Below are positions 19,777 to 30,121 of a stretch of 64,000 nucleotides of DNA, piece by piece (within the stretch, counting starts at the first letter, position 1; every line of letters starts with the position of its first letter). The stretch is from NCBI RefSeq assembly GCF_004799515.1, contig NZ_SSMX01000036.1, positions 1 through 64,000 of the forward strand, read 5' to 3'. The stretch is from Phenylobacterium sp. Lineage in GTDB: Bacteria > Pseudomonadota > Alphaproteobacteria > Caulobacterales > Caulobacteraceae. The notes below the pieces were generated by a model. The model made no database searches, was not told the origin of the DNA, and worked only from the letters and a program-made list of their open reading frames with translations. The position numbers were made by a program, and so were the translations under genes.

Positions 19777-21048
19777 ATGAGCGCGGTGATGGACAGGCCG
19801 ATCGCGACCCCCTTGTGGCGGCGCAAGCACATGCTGGCGGCGGCCGGCGTGGCGGGCGCCGTGGTGGTCCTGAGCGGCGCCGGCCTGGCGATGGTCGCCG
19901 ACGCCAGGTCCTCGGTCCGCGTGCCGGCCCAGAACGTGACCCTCAGCGCCGTCACGCCCGGCGTGTTCCACGACTTCGTGGCCCTGCGCGCCACGGCCCA
20001 GCCGAAGGACGTCATCTACCTCGACGCGCTGGAGGGCGGCCAGGTGCAGCAGGTGCTGGCCCAGGCCGGCGATCTGGTGAAGGCGGGCCAGCCGCTGCTG
20101 ACCTTCCGCAACACCGAGTTGGAGCTCGACGTCCTCGACCGCGAGGGCCGCCTCGTGGAATCCATCACCCAGCTCCAGACCTATGAGAAGCAGCTGGAGG
20201 ACGCCCGCGTCGCCAACGAGAAGGCCGCTGCTCAGATCGAGTACGACATCACCCGCCTGCAGCGCACCGCCGAGCGGCGCGACAGCCTGCTGGCCAAGGG
20301 CTACGTGACCCAGGATCTCCACGAACAGGTCCATGACGAACTGGACCACAACAGGAAGCTCCTGCCCCTGCAGCTGGCGACCAACGCCGAGCAGGAGACC
20401 TTGCGCAAACGCCAGCTGCCGCAGATCCAGGGGGAGATCGCCACGCTGCAGGAAAGCCTGCGGGTGACCCGGGCCAAGCTGGAGAACCTGACCGTGCGGG
20501 CGCCGGTGGCGGGCCGGCTCACCGACATGGACATCAAGCCCGGCGAAATCCGCAACCGCGGCCAGCGCCTGGGCCAGATCGTCGCCGACACCGGCTTCAA
20601 GCTGCAGGCGCTGATCGACGAATACTACCTGGGCCGCGTGCTGGTGGGCGAGGCCGGCTCGGTGACGATCGACAACCGCGAGGTCCCGGTGCGGGTGACC
20701 CGCGTCGACCCGCAGGTGAAGAACGCGACCTTCCAGGTGGATTTCGCCTTCGAAGGCGCCATGCCGCGCGGCCTGCTTCCCGGCCAAGCCCTGGAGGGCC
20801 GACTGACGCTTGGCGGCGATCGGTCGGCCCTCATTTTGCCCGCCGGTCCGTTCCTGGAGCGCAGTGGCGGCGACTGGGCGATGGTGCTGGACGCCAGCGG
20901 GACGCGGGCCGACCGGCGGCACATCCGCATCGGGCGGCGCAGCCCCGAGCAGGTGGAAGTGCTGGGCGGGCTGAAGGCGGGCGAGCGGGTGATCACCTCC
21001 GACTACGCCGGTTTCGAGAAGGTCGACCGCGTCATGCTGTCGAAGTAG
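19777..21048 (+). CDS. Periplasmic membrane-fusion (HlyD/MacA-like) subunit of ABC exporter
   Basis: This 423-residue adaptor has an N-terminal anchor helix (about residues 20-40), a beta-barrel/lipoyl region, a long helical hairpin (about 115-235, LVESITQLQTYEKQLEDARV onward), a returning lipoyl strand (NLTVRAPVAGRLTDMDIKPG) and a C-terminal beta domain. It links the inner-membrane ABC pump to an outer-membrane channel. ATG 19777 is chosen because the signal/anchor follows it; the open frame extends upstream without coding character. It is the first gene of an operon with ATPase and permease, and no TolC-like gene is present nearby. Confidence 0.88.
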   Translation: MSAVMDRPIATPLWRRKHMLAAAGVAGAVVVLSGAGLAMVADARSSVRVPAQNVTLSAVTPGVFHDFVALRATAQPKDVIYLDALEGGQVQQVLAQAGDLVKAGQPLLTFRNTELELDVLDREGRLVESITQLQTYEKQLEDARVANEKAAAQIEYDITRLQRTAERRDSLLAKGYVTQDLHEQVHDELDHNRKLLPLQLATNAEQETLRKRQLPQIQGEIATLQESLRVTRAKLENLTVRAPVAGRLTDMDIKPGEIRNRGQRLGQIVADTGFKLQALIDEYYLGRVLVGEAGSVTIDNREVPVRVTRVDPQVKNATFQVDFAFEGAMPRGLLPGQALEGRLTLGGDRSALILPAGPFLERSGGDWAMVLDASGTRADRRHIRIGRRSPEQVEVLGGLKAGERVITSDYAGFEKVDRVMLSK

Positions 21049-21080
21049 CGCGGATCAACGAGGGCAACGGGAGGGCAGGG

Positions 21081-21761
21081 ATGCTCAAGCTCAGCAATGT
21101 CAGCAAGGTCTACCGCACCGCCGAGGTCGAGACCCTGGCGCTCAACGACATCAACATGGAGGTCCGCGACGGCGAGTTCGTCGCCGTGATGGGCCCATCC
21201 GGCTGCGGCAAGTCCACCCTGCTCAACACGCTTGGCTTGCTCGACACGCCCTCCAGCGGGTCGTTCGAGTTCTTCGGCCAGGAGGTGGCGCAGAAGTCTG
21301 AGCGGGAACTCACGGCGTTGCGCCGCGACCGCATCGGTTTCGTCTTCCAGAGCTTCAACCTGATCGATGACCTGACGGTGGCCGAGAACGTCGAGGTGGC
21401 GCTGCTCTACCGCCGGGTGCAGGGCGCCGATCGTCGTCGTCGCGTTGCAGAGGCCCTGGAGCGGGTCGGCATCGGCCACCGCGCCCGCCACCGGCCGCAA
21501 CAGCTTTCCGGCGGCCAGCAGCAACGCGTCGCCGTGGCCCGCGCCCTGGTCTCCAACCCCAGCCTGATCCTGGCCGATGAGCCCACCGGCAATCTCGACA
21601 CCGTCAACGGCGAAGCCGTGATGCAGCTGCTCACCGAAGCCGCGAAGGCCGGGGTGACGGTGATCATGGTCACCCACTCGCTGGCCCACGCCGCTGTCGC
21701 CCAGCGCACGATCAAGCTGCTCGACGGCCGGGTGGTCTCCGAAACCCTGCTGGCGGCCTGA
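21081..21761 (+). CDS. ABC transporter ATPase, MacB/LolD-type
   Basis: This 226-residue nucleotide-binding subunit shows Walker A GPSGCGKST, Q-loop VFQSFNLIDDLTV, signature LSGGQQQRVAVARAL, Walker B LILADEPTGNLD and the switch His in VMVTHSLAHA. The sequence class is that of MacB, LolD and FtsE, which couple ATP to mechanotransmission rather than classical translocation. It lies 32 bases after the fusion protein and 14 bases before the permease. Confidence 0.93.
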   Translation: MLKLSNVSKVYRTAEVETLALNDINMEVRDGEFVAVMGPSGCGKSTLLNTLGLLDTPSSGSFEFFGQEVAQKSERELTALRRDRIGFVFQSFNLIDDLTVAENVEVALLYRRVQGADRRRRVAEALERVGIGHRARHRPQQLSGGQQQRVAVARALVSNPSLILADEPTGNLDTVNGEAVMQLLTEAAKAGVTVIMVTHSLAHAAVAQRTIKLLDGRVVSETLLAA

Positions 21762-21775
21762 GGAGGGCGGTTCCC

Positions 21776-24241
21776 ATGTTCCGCAACTATCTGGCCGCGG
21801 CGCTGCGCAACCTGTCGCGCAACGGCGTCTATGCGGGGTTGACCGTGGCGGGTCTGGCGATCGGGTTCGCCTCCGCCATCCTGATCGGCCTCTACCTGCG
21901 CCACGAGCTGACCTACGACCGGTTCGTGCCGGGGCACGACCGGGTGTTCCTGGTGAGTCAGAGCATTCTTCCGCATGACAAGCCGAAGATGGAGATCGAC
22001 TACACGGCCGCGCGGCTGGCCGATGACCTGAAGCTCGACTTTCCGCAAATCCAGTATGTGGCGCGCCTCAGCAGCGCCAGCTACCCGCCCGCCATCCGGC
22101 GCGGCGACGTCAGCGTGAGCGAGCAGGCCTTCGCCTTCGCCGACCCGGACTTCTTCAAGGTCATGCCGATGCCGACGGTCGCCGGCGATCCCGCCACGGC
22201 CCTGGAGGCGTCGGACGCCGTGGTCCTCACCCGCTCGGCGGCCCGGAAGTTCTTCGCCAAGGATGCGCCCCTGGGCGAGCAACTGCTGATCGACGGCCGG
22301 CCCGCGCGGGTGGCGGCGGTGATCGAGGACCTGCCCACCAACAGCCACCTCAACACGGAGGTCTTCATATCGTCGAAGGCCCCCGGCTCGATCTTCCCGA
22401 CCCTCTACGACGCCGGCTATTCGTCAAACTCGAACCTGACCTACGTGCGGCTCAAGCCGGGCGCGTCGGCCGCGGCTATGGACGCGGGGCTGGTCGGCTT
22501 TGTGGCGCGGCGCATCCTGCCGGCGGCCCAAGCGCAGAATCCGGACCAGAAGCTCGACGGCTACATCATGCGTCTCAAACCGCTCACCTCGATCCATCTG
22601 CAGCCGGCCGACGGCGGCGATCCCAAGCCCGGAGCGGATGTGAAGGTGCTCGCGGGAATCGGCATTATCGGCGTGCTGATCGTGGTCGTGGCGGCGATCA
22701 ATTTCGTGACGCTGATGACCGCTCGCGCTTCGCGCCGGGCGACCGAGGTCGGCGTCCGCAAGGCCCTGGGCGCCCAGCGCAGGGACCTGGTGATCCAGTT
22801 CATGGGCGAGGCGGTGATCTATGTGACCCTGGCCCTTGTCCTGGCGGTCGCGCTGGCCGAGCTGCTGCTGCCGGTCGCCAGCGCTGCCCTGCAGCGTAAA
22901 CTGGTCTTCGACTACATGACGGACCCGCTGGTTCTGGCCACGATGCTGGGGGTGACCCTGGCGACAGGCCTCGTCGCGGGGATCTATCCAGCCCTGGTGC
23001 TCTCGTCGTTCCGCCCCGTATCGGTGCTGAAGGGTGGTCCGATCGCGGCGGCCGGTGGCGGCGGTATCCGCCAGGCCCTGGTGGTGACCCAGTTCGCCGT
23101 GCTGGTGATCCTGCTGGTCGCCGCCCTCACCATCTATCGCCAGACGACCTTCGCCCTGAAGGACGCCACCCACACCAACAAGGACGGTGTGGTGATGCTG
23201 TTCGCCTCACCCTGCACCAACGCCCTGCGTGACCACATCCGCGCCGTGCCGGGGGTGAAGGCCGCAGCCTGTGCGTCGCCCGGGGCGATCGCTCTGAGCT
23301 TCGCCAACGACATGAGCTTCGCCAACGGCCGCCACGCCCTGCTCAACAATGGATCGGTCGACTTCGGATTCTTCGAAGTCTACGGCATCCGTCCGGTCGC
23401 GGGCCGTCTCCCGGACGAGAACCGACCGGGGGACGACGGCGCCCGGCTGGGGGAAACGCCGCCGCCGATCGTGCTGAACGAGTCGGCCGCCCGCGAGCTG
23501 GGGTTCAAGTCGCCGCAGGCCGCGATCGGGCGCTTGGTGACCTGGCACTACAATGCGCACGCCATGCTGATCACTCTGACTCAGATGCCGCCAGCCCGGG
23601 CGTCAGAGGTGATCGGCGTCGTGCCCGATTTCACCTTCAATTCGATTCGCCAGAAGGTGCTGGCCAGCTTCTATTTCGTCGGTCCCAAGACCGACATGAT
23701 GAATTCCGTAGCCTTGAACATCAGGCTCGATCCCGCCCACGCGGCCGACACCCTGAGGCGTATCGACCAGCTTTGGACAAGGATCAGTTACGGCAAGCCG
23801 CTGCAGCAGTATTTCGCCGACCAGTTCCTGCTACGGCTCTACATCGACAATGTGATCCAGGGCGGCTTCGTCGCGGTCTGCGCCCTGGTGGCGGTGACCA
23901 TCGCCTGCCTGGGCCTTTTCGCGCTCTCCGCCTTCACGGCTGAGCAACGGACCAAGGAGATCGGCATCCGCAAGGCCATGGGGGCAAGCTCCGGCGACAT
24001 CCTGCGGCTGCTGCTCTGGCAGTTCACCCAGCCGGTGCTGTGGGCGAACCTCCTGGCGCTGCCCTTGGCATGGTTGGCGATGAACTGGTGGCTGCAGGGT
24101 TTCGCCTACCGCGTCGACCTGGCGCCCTGGACATTTGCCGCGGCTGCGGCGGCGGGTATCCTGATCGCCTGGGGCACGGTCTTCGTCCACGCCCTGCGGG
24201 TCGCCCGGGCCCGGCCGGTGGGAGCGCTGCGCTATGAATAG
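21776..24241 (+). CDS. ABC transporter permease, double FtsX/MacB periplasmic-core type
   Basis: This 821-residue permease has two tandem units. Each has a membrane helix (first: NGVYAGLTVAGLAIGFASAI), a periplasmic core domain and an FtsX domain with three helices. Each FtsX domain carries the coupling helix motif (TEVGVRKALGAQRRDLV near 323 and TKEIGIRKAMGASSGDIL near 725). Two-unit permeases of this size pair with separate MacB-like ATPases in Caulobacter and Xanthomonas and are often tied to envelope stress or antimicrobial peptides. The substrate is unknown. Its last 8 bases overlap the DUF2147 gene. Confidence 0.9.
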   Translation: MFRNYLAAALRNLSRNGVYAGLTVAGLAIGFASAILIGLYLRHELTYDRFVPGHDRVFLVSQSILPHDKPKMEIDYTAARLADDLKLDFPQIQYVARLSSASYPPAIRRGDVSVSEQAFAFADPDFFKVMPMPTVAGDPATALEASDAVVLTRSAARKFFAKDAPLGEQLLIDGRPARVAAVIEDLPTNSHLNTEVFISSKAPGSIFPTLYDAGYSSNSNLTYVRLKPGASAAAMDAGLVGFVARRILPAAQAQNPDQKLDGYIMRLKPLTSIHLQPADGGDPKPGADVKVLAGIGIIGVLIVVVAAINFVTLMTARASRRATEVGVRKALGAQRRDLVIQFMGEAVIYVTLALVLAVALAELLLPVASAALQRKLVFDYMTDPLVLATMLGVTLATGLVAGIYPALVLSSFRPVSVLKGGPIAAAGGGGIRQALVVTQFAVLVILLVAALTIYRQTTFALKDATHTNKDGVVMLFASPCTNALRDHIRAVPGVKAAACASPGAIALSFANDMSFANGRHALLNNGSVDFGFFEVYGIRPVAGRLPDENRPGDDGARLGETPPPIVLNESAARELGFKSPQAAIGRLVTWHYNAHAMLITLTQMPPARASEVIGVVPDFTFNSIRQKVLASFYFVGPKTDMMNSVALNIRLDPAHAADTLRRIDQLWTRISYGKPLQQYFADQFLLRLYIDNVIQGGFVAVCALVAVTIACLGLFALSAFTAEQRTKEIGIRKAMGASSGDILRLLLWQFTQPVLWANLLALPLAWLAMNWWLQGFAYRVDLAPWTFAAAAAAGILIAWGTVFVHALRVARARPVGALRYE

Positions 24242-24698
24242 GCCGAACGTGATGCGAGGAGCCGTCTGGGTGGCGGGCCTGGCCGCCGCGGTCCTCGCGA
24301 TAGCCCAACAGGCCCAGGCCGCCGGCGATCCGGTGTTCGGCGACTGGCTGACCCAGACCGGCGACGGCAAGGTGCGGGTAGGGCCGTGCGCCGCCGACGC
24401 GGCCCAGGCCTGCGGGGTGGTGCTGTGGCTGAAGCCGCCGCCGGGCGTCGAGATGCAGGCCATGCGGGACGCCAACAATCCCGATCCGGCGCTGCGCAGC
24501 CGCGCCTTGATCGGCCTAACCCTGATCAGCGGCTTCCACCGCGAAGCCGTCGGCCAGTGGGCGGATGGCCAGATCTACGACCCCAAAAGCGGCAAGACCT
24601 ACAAGGCCAAGATGGCGCTCGGGCCGAACGGGGTGCTGAAGGTCGCCGGCTGCGTGATGGTGTTCTGCCAGGCCCAGACCTGGACGAAGGCGGAGTAG
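24234..24698 (+). CDS. DUF2147 exported protein
   Basis: This 154-residue protein has a signal peptide (MRGAVWVAGLAAAVLAIAQQ, then AQA) and a DUF2147 domain recognisable by FGDWLTQTGDGKVRV near the start, YDPKSGKTYKAKM, and LKVAGCVMVFCQAQTW near the end. Four mature cysteines may form disulfides. The start overlaps the permease stop by 8 bases, so it is probably the last gene of the exporter operon and translationally coupled. DUF2147 proteins are lipocalin-like in predicted shape, but no function is established. Confidence 0.85.
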   Translation: MNRPNVMRGAVWVAGLAAAVLAIAQQAQAAGDPVFGDWLTQTGDGKVRVGPCAADAAQACGVVLWLKPPPGVEMQAMRDANNPDPALRSRALIGLTLISGFHREAVGQWADGQIYDPKSGKTYKAKMALGPNGVLKVAGCVMVFCQAQTWTKAE

Positions 24699-24704
24699 GC
24701 GCCG

Positions 24705-25067
24705 CTAGCCGAGGGTGACGAACAGCTCGCTCTCGATCACCCACTGGCCGGTCTGCTTGCGCCAGGCGGCCATATAGGCGCCGGTCTGGCCATTGCCCGT
24801 CCAGCGGCCGGTCTCGGCGGCGACGTCGCCATCGGTGTCGATCTCCACCGTTTCCGGCGTGCGGACATAGGCGACGAAGCCCGGGTCAAGGAATTGGGCG
24901 GCGAAGGCCTCGACGATGGCGGTCGCGCCCAGGATCAGCCCGCCGCCCCCCGGGATCAGGCGCGCGTCGGCGGTGAAGAAGGGCCGCAGGCGCGAAGCTT
25001 CCTTGGCCGCGATCAGCTTGTTGGTGAGGCGCCGCCGGGCGCGGATGGCGTCCTCGGCGGCGGTCAC
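24705..25067 (-). CDS. NTF2-like (SnoaL/DUF4440-type) protein
   Basis: This 120-residue protein starts with an alpha-helical segment followed by the curved-sheet pattern of the NTF2-like fold (RPFFTADARLIPGGGGLILG, then AAWRKQTGQWVIESELFVTL). Members bind small hydrophobic ligands or act as isomerases or inhibitors, and there are no assignable catalytic residues here. It is 6 bases downstream of an alpha/beta hydrolase gene on the same strand and likely co-transcribed. Its stop faces that of the DUF2147 gene. Confidence 0.78.
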   Translation of the reverse strand: MTAAEDAIRARRRLTNKLIAAKEASRLRPFFTADARLIPGGGGLILGATAIVEAFAAQFLDPGFVAYVRTPETVEIDTDGDVAAETGRWTGNGQTGAYMAAWRKQTGQWVIESELFVTLG

Positions 25068-25073
25068 GGCGGC

Positions 25074-25724
25074 TTAAGCCGGATCGGCGGCCAGGCGCTT
25101 GTCGAGATAGGCGCCTACGCGGCTTTCCACGTCCGGCAGGTTCTCCATCCAGAAGTGGCTCGCGCCGTCGACCACGTCGTAGTCGATGACGATGCCCTTC
25201 TGGGTGCGTAGCTTGGAGACCACGCGCTCCACCTCGATGGGCGGCACAACGCTGTCGGCCCCGCCGTGCAGGATCAGGCCCGAGGCCGGGCAGGGCGCCA
25301 GGAAGGAGAAGTCGTAGGCGTTGGTGGGCGGCGAGACCGAGATGAAGCCGTCCGTCTCCGGCCGGCGCATCAGGAGCTGCATGCCCACCCAGGCGCCGAA
25401 GGAGTAGCCGGCGACCCAGCACTGCGACGCAGCCGGGTTGGTGGTCTGCAGCCAGTCCAGCGCGGTCGCCGCGTCGGCCAGCTCGCCGATGCCCGAATCG
25501 AACTCGCCTTGGCTGCGGCCCACGCCGCGGAAGTTGAACCGCAGCACCGAAAACCCGCGCTTCATGAACAGGTGGAAGAGCTGAACGGTCACCGGATTGT
25601 TCATCTGGCCGCCCGCCTTGGGGTGCGGGTGCAGGATCAGGGCGACCGGCGCGGTCTCGGTCTTGCCCTGGGAATAGCGGCCTTCGATCCGCCCGGCGGC
25701 GCCGGTCAGAACCACTTCTGGCAT
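25074..25724 (-). CDS. Alpha/beta hydrolase (serine hydrolase)
   Basis: This 216-residue hydrolase has the early LILHPHPKAGGQMNNPV loop, FNFRGVGRSQGEFD, the nucleophile elbow GYSFGAWVG, a late Asp (HGGADSVVPP) and the catalytic His in GASHFWM. This small family is widespread in alphaproteobacteria, and its substrate is unknown. It is divergent from iscR with 191 bases between, so it may share the IscR-controlled region. It lies just upstream of the NTF2-like gene. Confidence 0.88.
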   Translation of the reverse strand: MPEVVLTGAAGRIEGRYSQGKTETAPVALILHPHPKAGGQMNNPVTVQLFHLFMKRGFSVLRFNFRGVGRSQGEFDSGIGELADAATALDWLQTTNPAASQCWVAGYSFGAWVGMQLLMRRPETDGFISVSPPTNAYDFSFLAPCPASGLILHGGADSVVPPIEVERVVSKLRTQKGIVIDYDVVDGASHFWMENLPDVESRVGAYLDKRLAADPA

Positions 25725-25776
25725 TCGAACCCTTTCCGTTCAGACGGCCGGTCCCGACTGGGGATAGCTGTCTGGA

Positions 25777-25801
25777 ATACTTGACTAACGCGCTCGGTCT
25801 T
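25777..25801 (+). promoter_or_regulatory. Candidate IscR type 1 binding site
   Basis: ATACTTGACT at 25777-25786 matches all ten positions of the left half of the E. coli type 1 IscR consensus (ATASYYGACT); the right half is degenerate (GCTCGGTCTT). It lies 115-139 bases upstream of iscR, where autoregulation by [2Fe-2S]-IscR is expected, and also faces the divergent hydrolase gene. TTGACT could also serve as a -35 element. Confidence 0.6.
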
Positions 25802-25915
25802 CCTAAGTCGCGAGCCACCGGCGAGACCGGTCCCGCGCGAGCCGTCGCCCATAACATAGGGCGGCTGTGAAACGCGAGAAAACTGAACGGGCCAGAAATC
25901 CCGGGAACGGATCAG

Positions 25916-26350
25916 ATGCGTCTCTCCACAAAAGGCCGCTATGCCGTGATGGCCATGGCCGACCTGGCGCGCCGCCAGGACGAGCCCTGCCGCGCCGTGT
26001 CGCTGTCGGACATCGCCGCACGGCAGGAAATCTCGCTGTCCTATCTCGAGCAGCTCTTCGCGCGCCTGCGCCGCAAGGGGCTGGTCCAGAGCGCCCGCGG
26101 TCCCGGCGGCGGCTACCGTCTCACGCGCACCGCCGAAGAGACGTCCATCGCCGACATCGTCCACGCAGTGGACGAGCCTATCCGCGCCGTCCGCTGCGCC
26201 GCCCTGGGCAAGGGCTGCATGGCCAAGGGTGAGCGCTGCCTGACCCACGACCTATGGGAGCACCTGGGCGACCGGATCGAGGACTACCTGGCCTCGGTCA
26301 GCCTGGCCGACGTGATCTCCGGGCGCCTCCGCGCCAAGGCCGCCGCATGA
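25916..26350 (+). CDS. iscR: Rrf2-family iron-sulfur regulator IscR
   Basis: IscR senses cluster status with its own [2Fe-2S] cluster and controls the isc/suf operon. The 144-residue protein has the N-terminal winged helix (MRLSTKGRYAVMAMADLA; GPGGGYRL wing) and cluster ligands Cys94, Cys101, Cys108 and His111 (CLTH). The Cys spacing is C-x6-C-x6-C, one residue longer in each gap than E. coli. The start ATG 25916 begins an operon running to sufA at 33142. The stop overlaps the next start (ATGA). Confidence 0.95.
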   Translation: MRLSTKGRYAVMAMADLARRQDEPCRAVSLSDIAARQEISLSYLEQLFARLRRKGLVQSARGPGGGYRLTRTAEETSIADIVHAVDEPIRAVRCAALGKGCMAKGERCLTHDLWEHLGDRIEDYLASVSLADVISGRLRAKAAA

Positions 26351-27497
26351 CCGCGCCCGTCTACCTCGACCACAACGCCACCGCCGTGGTCCGGCCGGAG
26401 GCCAAGGCGGCCATGGCGCGGGCGCTGGACCTGGGCGGCAACCCGTCCTCGATCCACGCCGCCGGGCGCGCCGCGCGGGCCGTGATGGAGGCTGCGCGCG
26501 AGCATGTGGCCCGGCTCATCGCCGCGCCGGCCTCCACGGTAGTGTTCACCTCCGGCGGCACCGAGGCCAATGCGCTGGCCCTCGAAAGCGCCGTGGCCGC
26601 CGGCGCGCGCCGGCTGATCGTCTCGGCCATCGAGCACGACAGCATCCAGGAGACCGCCCGCGTGCAGGGCGTCCCGGTCGAGACCCTGCCGGTGACCCGC
26701 GACGGGACCGCCGATTTGGGCTGGCTGGCCGAGCGCCTCGGTCGCTGGGACGCCGCCGACGGCAAGCCCTTCGTGGCCCTGATGCTGGCCAACAACGAGA
26801 CGGGCGTCATCCAGCCGGTCCTGGAAGCTTCTGAGATCGTGCGGGCCGCCGACGGCTGGCTGCACGTCGACGCCATCCAGGCGGCCGGCAAGATCGCCGT
26901 CGACAGCCGCGCGCTTGGCGCCGACACCCTCTCCATCTCCGCCCACAAGATCGGCGGGCCGCAGGGCGCGGGCGCCCTGACCTTCGGTCCGCGGGCCATG
27001 CTCTCGCGCCGCCAGCACGGCGGCGGCCAGGAACGCGGCCGGCGCGGCGGCACGGAGAACGTTCCCGGCATCGCGGGCTTCGGCGCGGCCGCCGAGGCGG
27101 CCCTGCGCGACCTGACGGACTATCAGGCCAAGGCCGCCTGGCGCGACGCCGCCGCCGCCCGGCTGAAGGGCCTGGGCGCGGTGATCATGGGCGAGGCCGC
27201 GCCGCGCCTGCCCAACACGCTGTGCGTCGCCGCGCCGGGCTTCACCGCCGACCTGCAGGTCATGGGCCTGGACCTGGCGCAGGTGATGGTCAGCGCGGGC
27301 TCCGCCTGCTCGTCGGGCAAGGTGAAGGCCTCGCCGGTCCTGGCCGCGATGGGGCAGGGCGATCTCGCCGGTTGCGCCATCCGCGTCAGCGGCGGCTGGA
27401 ACTCGACCGAGGCCGATTGGTCCCGTTTCGTCGAAGCCTGGACTTCGGCCCACGCCCGCCACGGACAGCGGCATCCTCAAACCGTGGGAGCCGCCTG

Positions 27498-27498
<1 letters not shown>
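26347..27498 (+). CDS. iscS: Cysteine desulfurase, IscS/NifS type
   Basis: This PLP enzyme takes sulfur from cysteine to form a protein persulfide for Fe-S assembly. The 383-residue protein begins [11 protein letters not shown] and shows [11 protein letters not shown], the PLP Lys in [12 protein letters not shown] and the active-site Cys in [14 protein letters not shown]. This is a group I desulfurase, distinct from the group II SufS downstream in the same operon, so two desulfurases are present. ATG 26347 overlaps the iscR stop. The end overlaps the sufB start by one base. Confidence 0.93.
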
Positions 27499-28963
<1,465 letters not shown>

Positions 28964-28967
<4 letters not shown>

Positions 28968-29362
28968 GCAAGCCCAAGCTCGCCCGCCTGTCGCTGAAGG
29001 ACGCCTTCGAGGCCGAGCAGGCCGCCCGCGAGGCCGCGCGCCGCGAGAAGGACGAGGCCGAGCGCCGCCAGCAGGAACAGGACCTGGCCCGCGCCGAGGA
29101 GCTGGAGGCGGCGATCCGCGCCGACGCCATGTTCCTGGCCGAGCGCCAGCTGGTGCTGGACCGCCGCCGCTACACGGTCTCGCTGGACCACACCGACTTC
29201 CGCATCGCCGCTTACTTCGAGGCCGGCCAGGCGAGCATCACCGCCGCCGACAAGCGCACGACGCTGCCGGGCGCGTCGGCGCCGCGCAAGCGCGAGCAGG
29301 TCGACACCGTCGCGGACGCGCTCCGTATCATGGCCCAGTTCCTGGCCGACGAATTCCGCTGA
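28964..29362 (+). CDS. Uncharacterised protein encoded inside the suf operon
   Basis: This 132-residue protein lies between sufB (ATGA overlap) and sufC (12 bases). The first half is strongly charged and helical ([35 protein letters not shown]) and probably forms a coiled coil. The second half has a hydrophobic beta pattern ([20 protein letters not shown]). There are no cysteines, so it is not itself a cluster carrier. From memory, C. crescentus has an uncharacterised gene at the same position. The coupling suggests a role with SufBCD, but no domain was recognised. Confidence 0.85.
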
Positions 29363-29374
29363 GTTTTGAAAAGC

Positions 29375-30121
29375 ATGCTTAGAATTGAAAACCTGCGCGC
29401 CTCCGTCGACGGCAAGGAGATCCTGAAGGGCTTGAGCCTGGAGGTCCCGGCCGGCGAGGTGCACGCCATCATGGGGCCGAACGGGGCGGGCAAGTCGACT
29501 CTGTCCTACGTCCTGACCGGCCGCGCCGGCTACGAGGTGACGGCGGGGACGGCGACCCTGGACGGCGAGGACCTGCTGGCCCTGGCGCCCGACGAGCGCG
29601 CCGCGCGCGGCGTCTTCTTGTCCTTCCAGTATCCGCTGGAGATCCCCGGCGTGCCGGCGCTGACCTTCCTGCGCACGGCGCTGAATGCCCAGCGCCGCGC
29701 CCGCGGCGAGGCCGAGATCACCGCGCCGGAGTTCCTGAAGCTGGCCCGCGCCAAGGCCGCCGCGCTGAAGATCGACTTCGACATGCTGAAGCGCGCGCTG
29801 AACGTCGGCTTCTCGGGCGGTGAGAAGAAGCGGATGGAAATCCTTCAAATGGCGATGCTTTCGCCCCGCTTCCTCATCCTCGACGAGACCGACAGCGGCC
29901 TGGACATCGATGCGCTGCGGATCGTCTCGGAGGGCGTCAATGCGCTGCGCAGCCCCGAGCGGGCCATGCTGATGATCACCCACTACCAGCGGCTCCTGGA
30001 CTATATCAAACCCGACCGGGTCCACGTCCTGGCCGGCGGCCGGATCGTCGCCTCCGGCGGCCCGGAACTGGCGCACGAACTGGAGCGCGAGGGCTACGAA
30101 CGCTACGAGGCCGCCGCTTGA
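29375..30121 (+). CDS. sufC: Fe-S assembly ATPase SufC
   Basis: SufC is the cytoplasmic ABC-type ATPase that drives the SufB-SufD scaffold. The 248-residue protein has Walker A GPNGAGKST, FLSFQYPLEIPGV (Q-loop, SufC-specific), signature FSGGEKKRMEILQ, Walker B FLILDETDSGLD and the His switch in MITHYQRLL. ATG 29375 (MLRIENLRAS) is chosen; a TTG at 29366 adds three residues. It ends with a TTGA overlap into sufD. Confidence 0.97.
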   Translation: MLRIENLRASVDGKEILKGLSLEVPAGEVHAIMGPNGAGKSTLSYVLTGRAGYEVTAGTATLDGEDLLALAPDERAARGVFLSFQYPLEIPGVPALTFLRTALNAQRRARGEAEITAPEFLKLARAKAAALKIDFDMLKRALNVGFSGGEKKRMEILQMAMLSPRFLILDETDSGLDIDALRIVSEGVNALRSPERAMLMITHYQRLLDYIKPDRVHVLAGGRIVASGGPELAHELEREGYERYEAAA

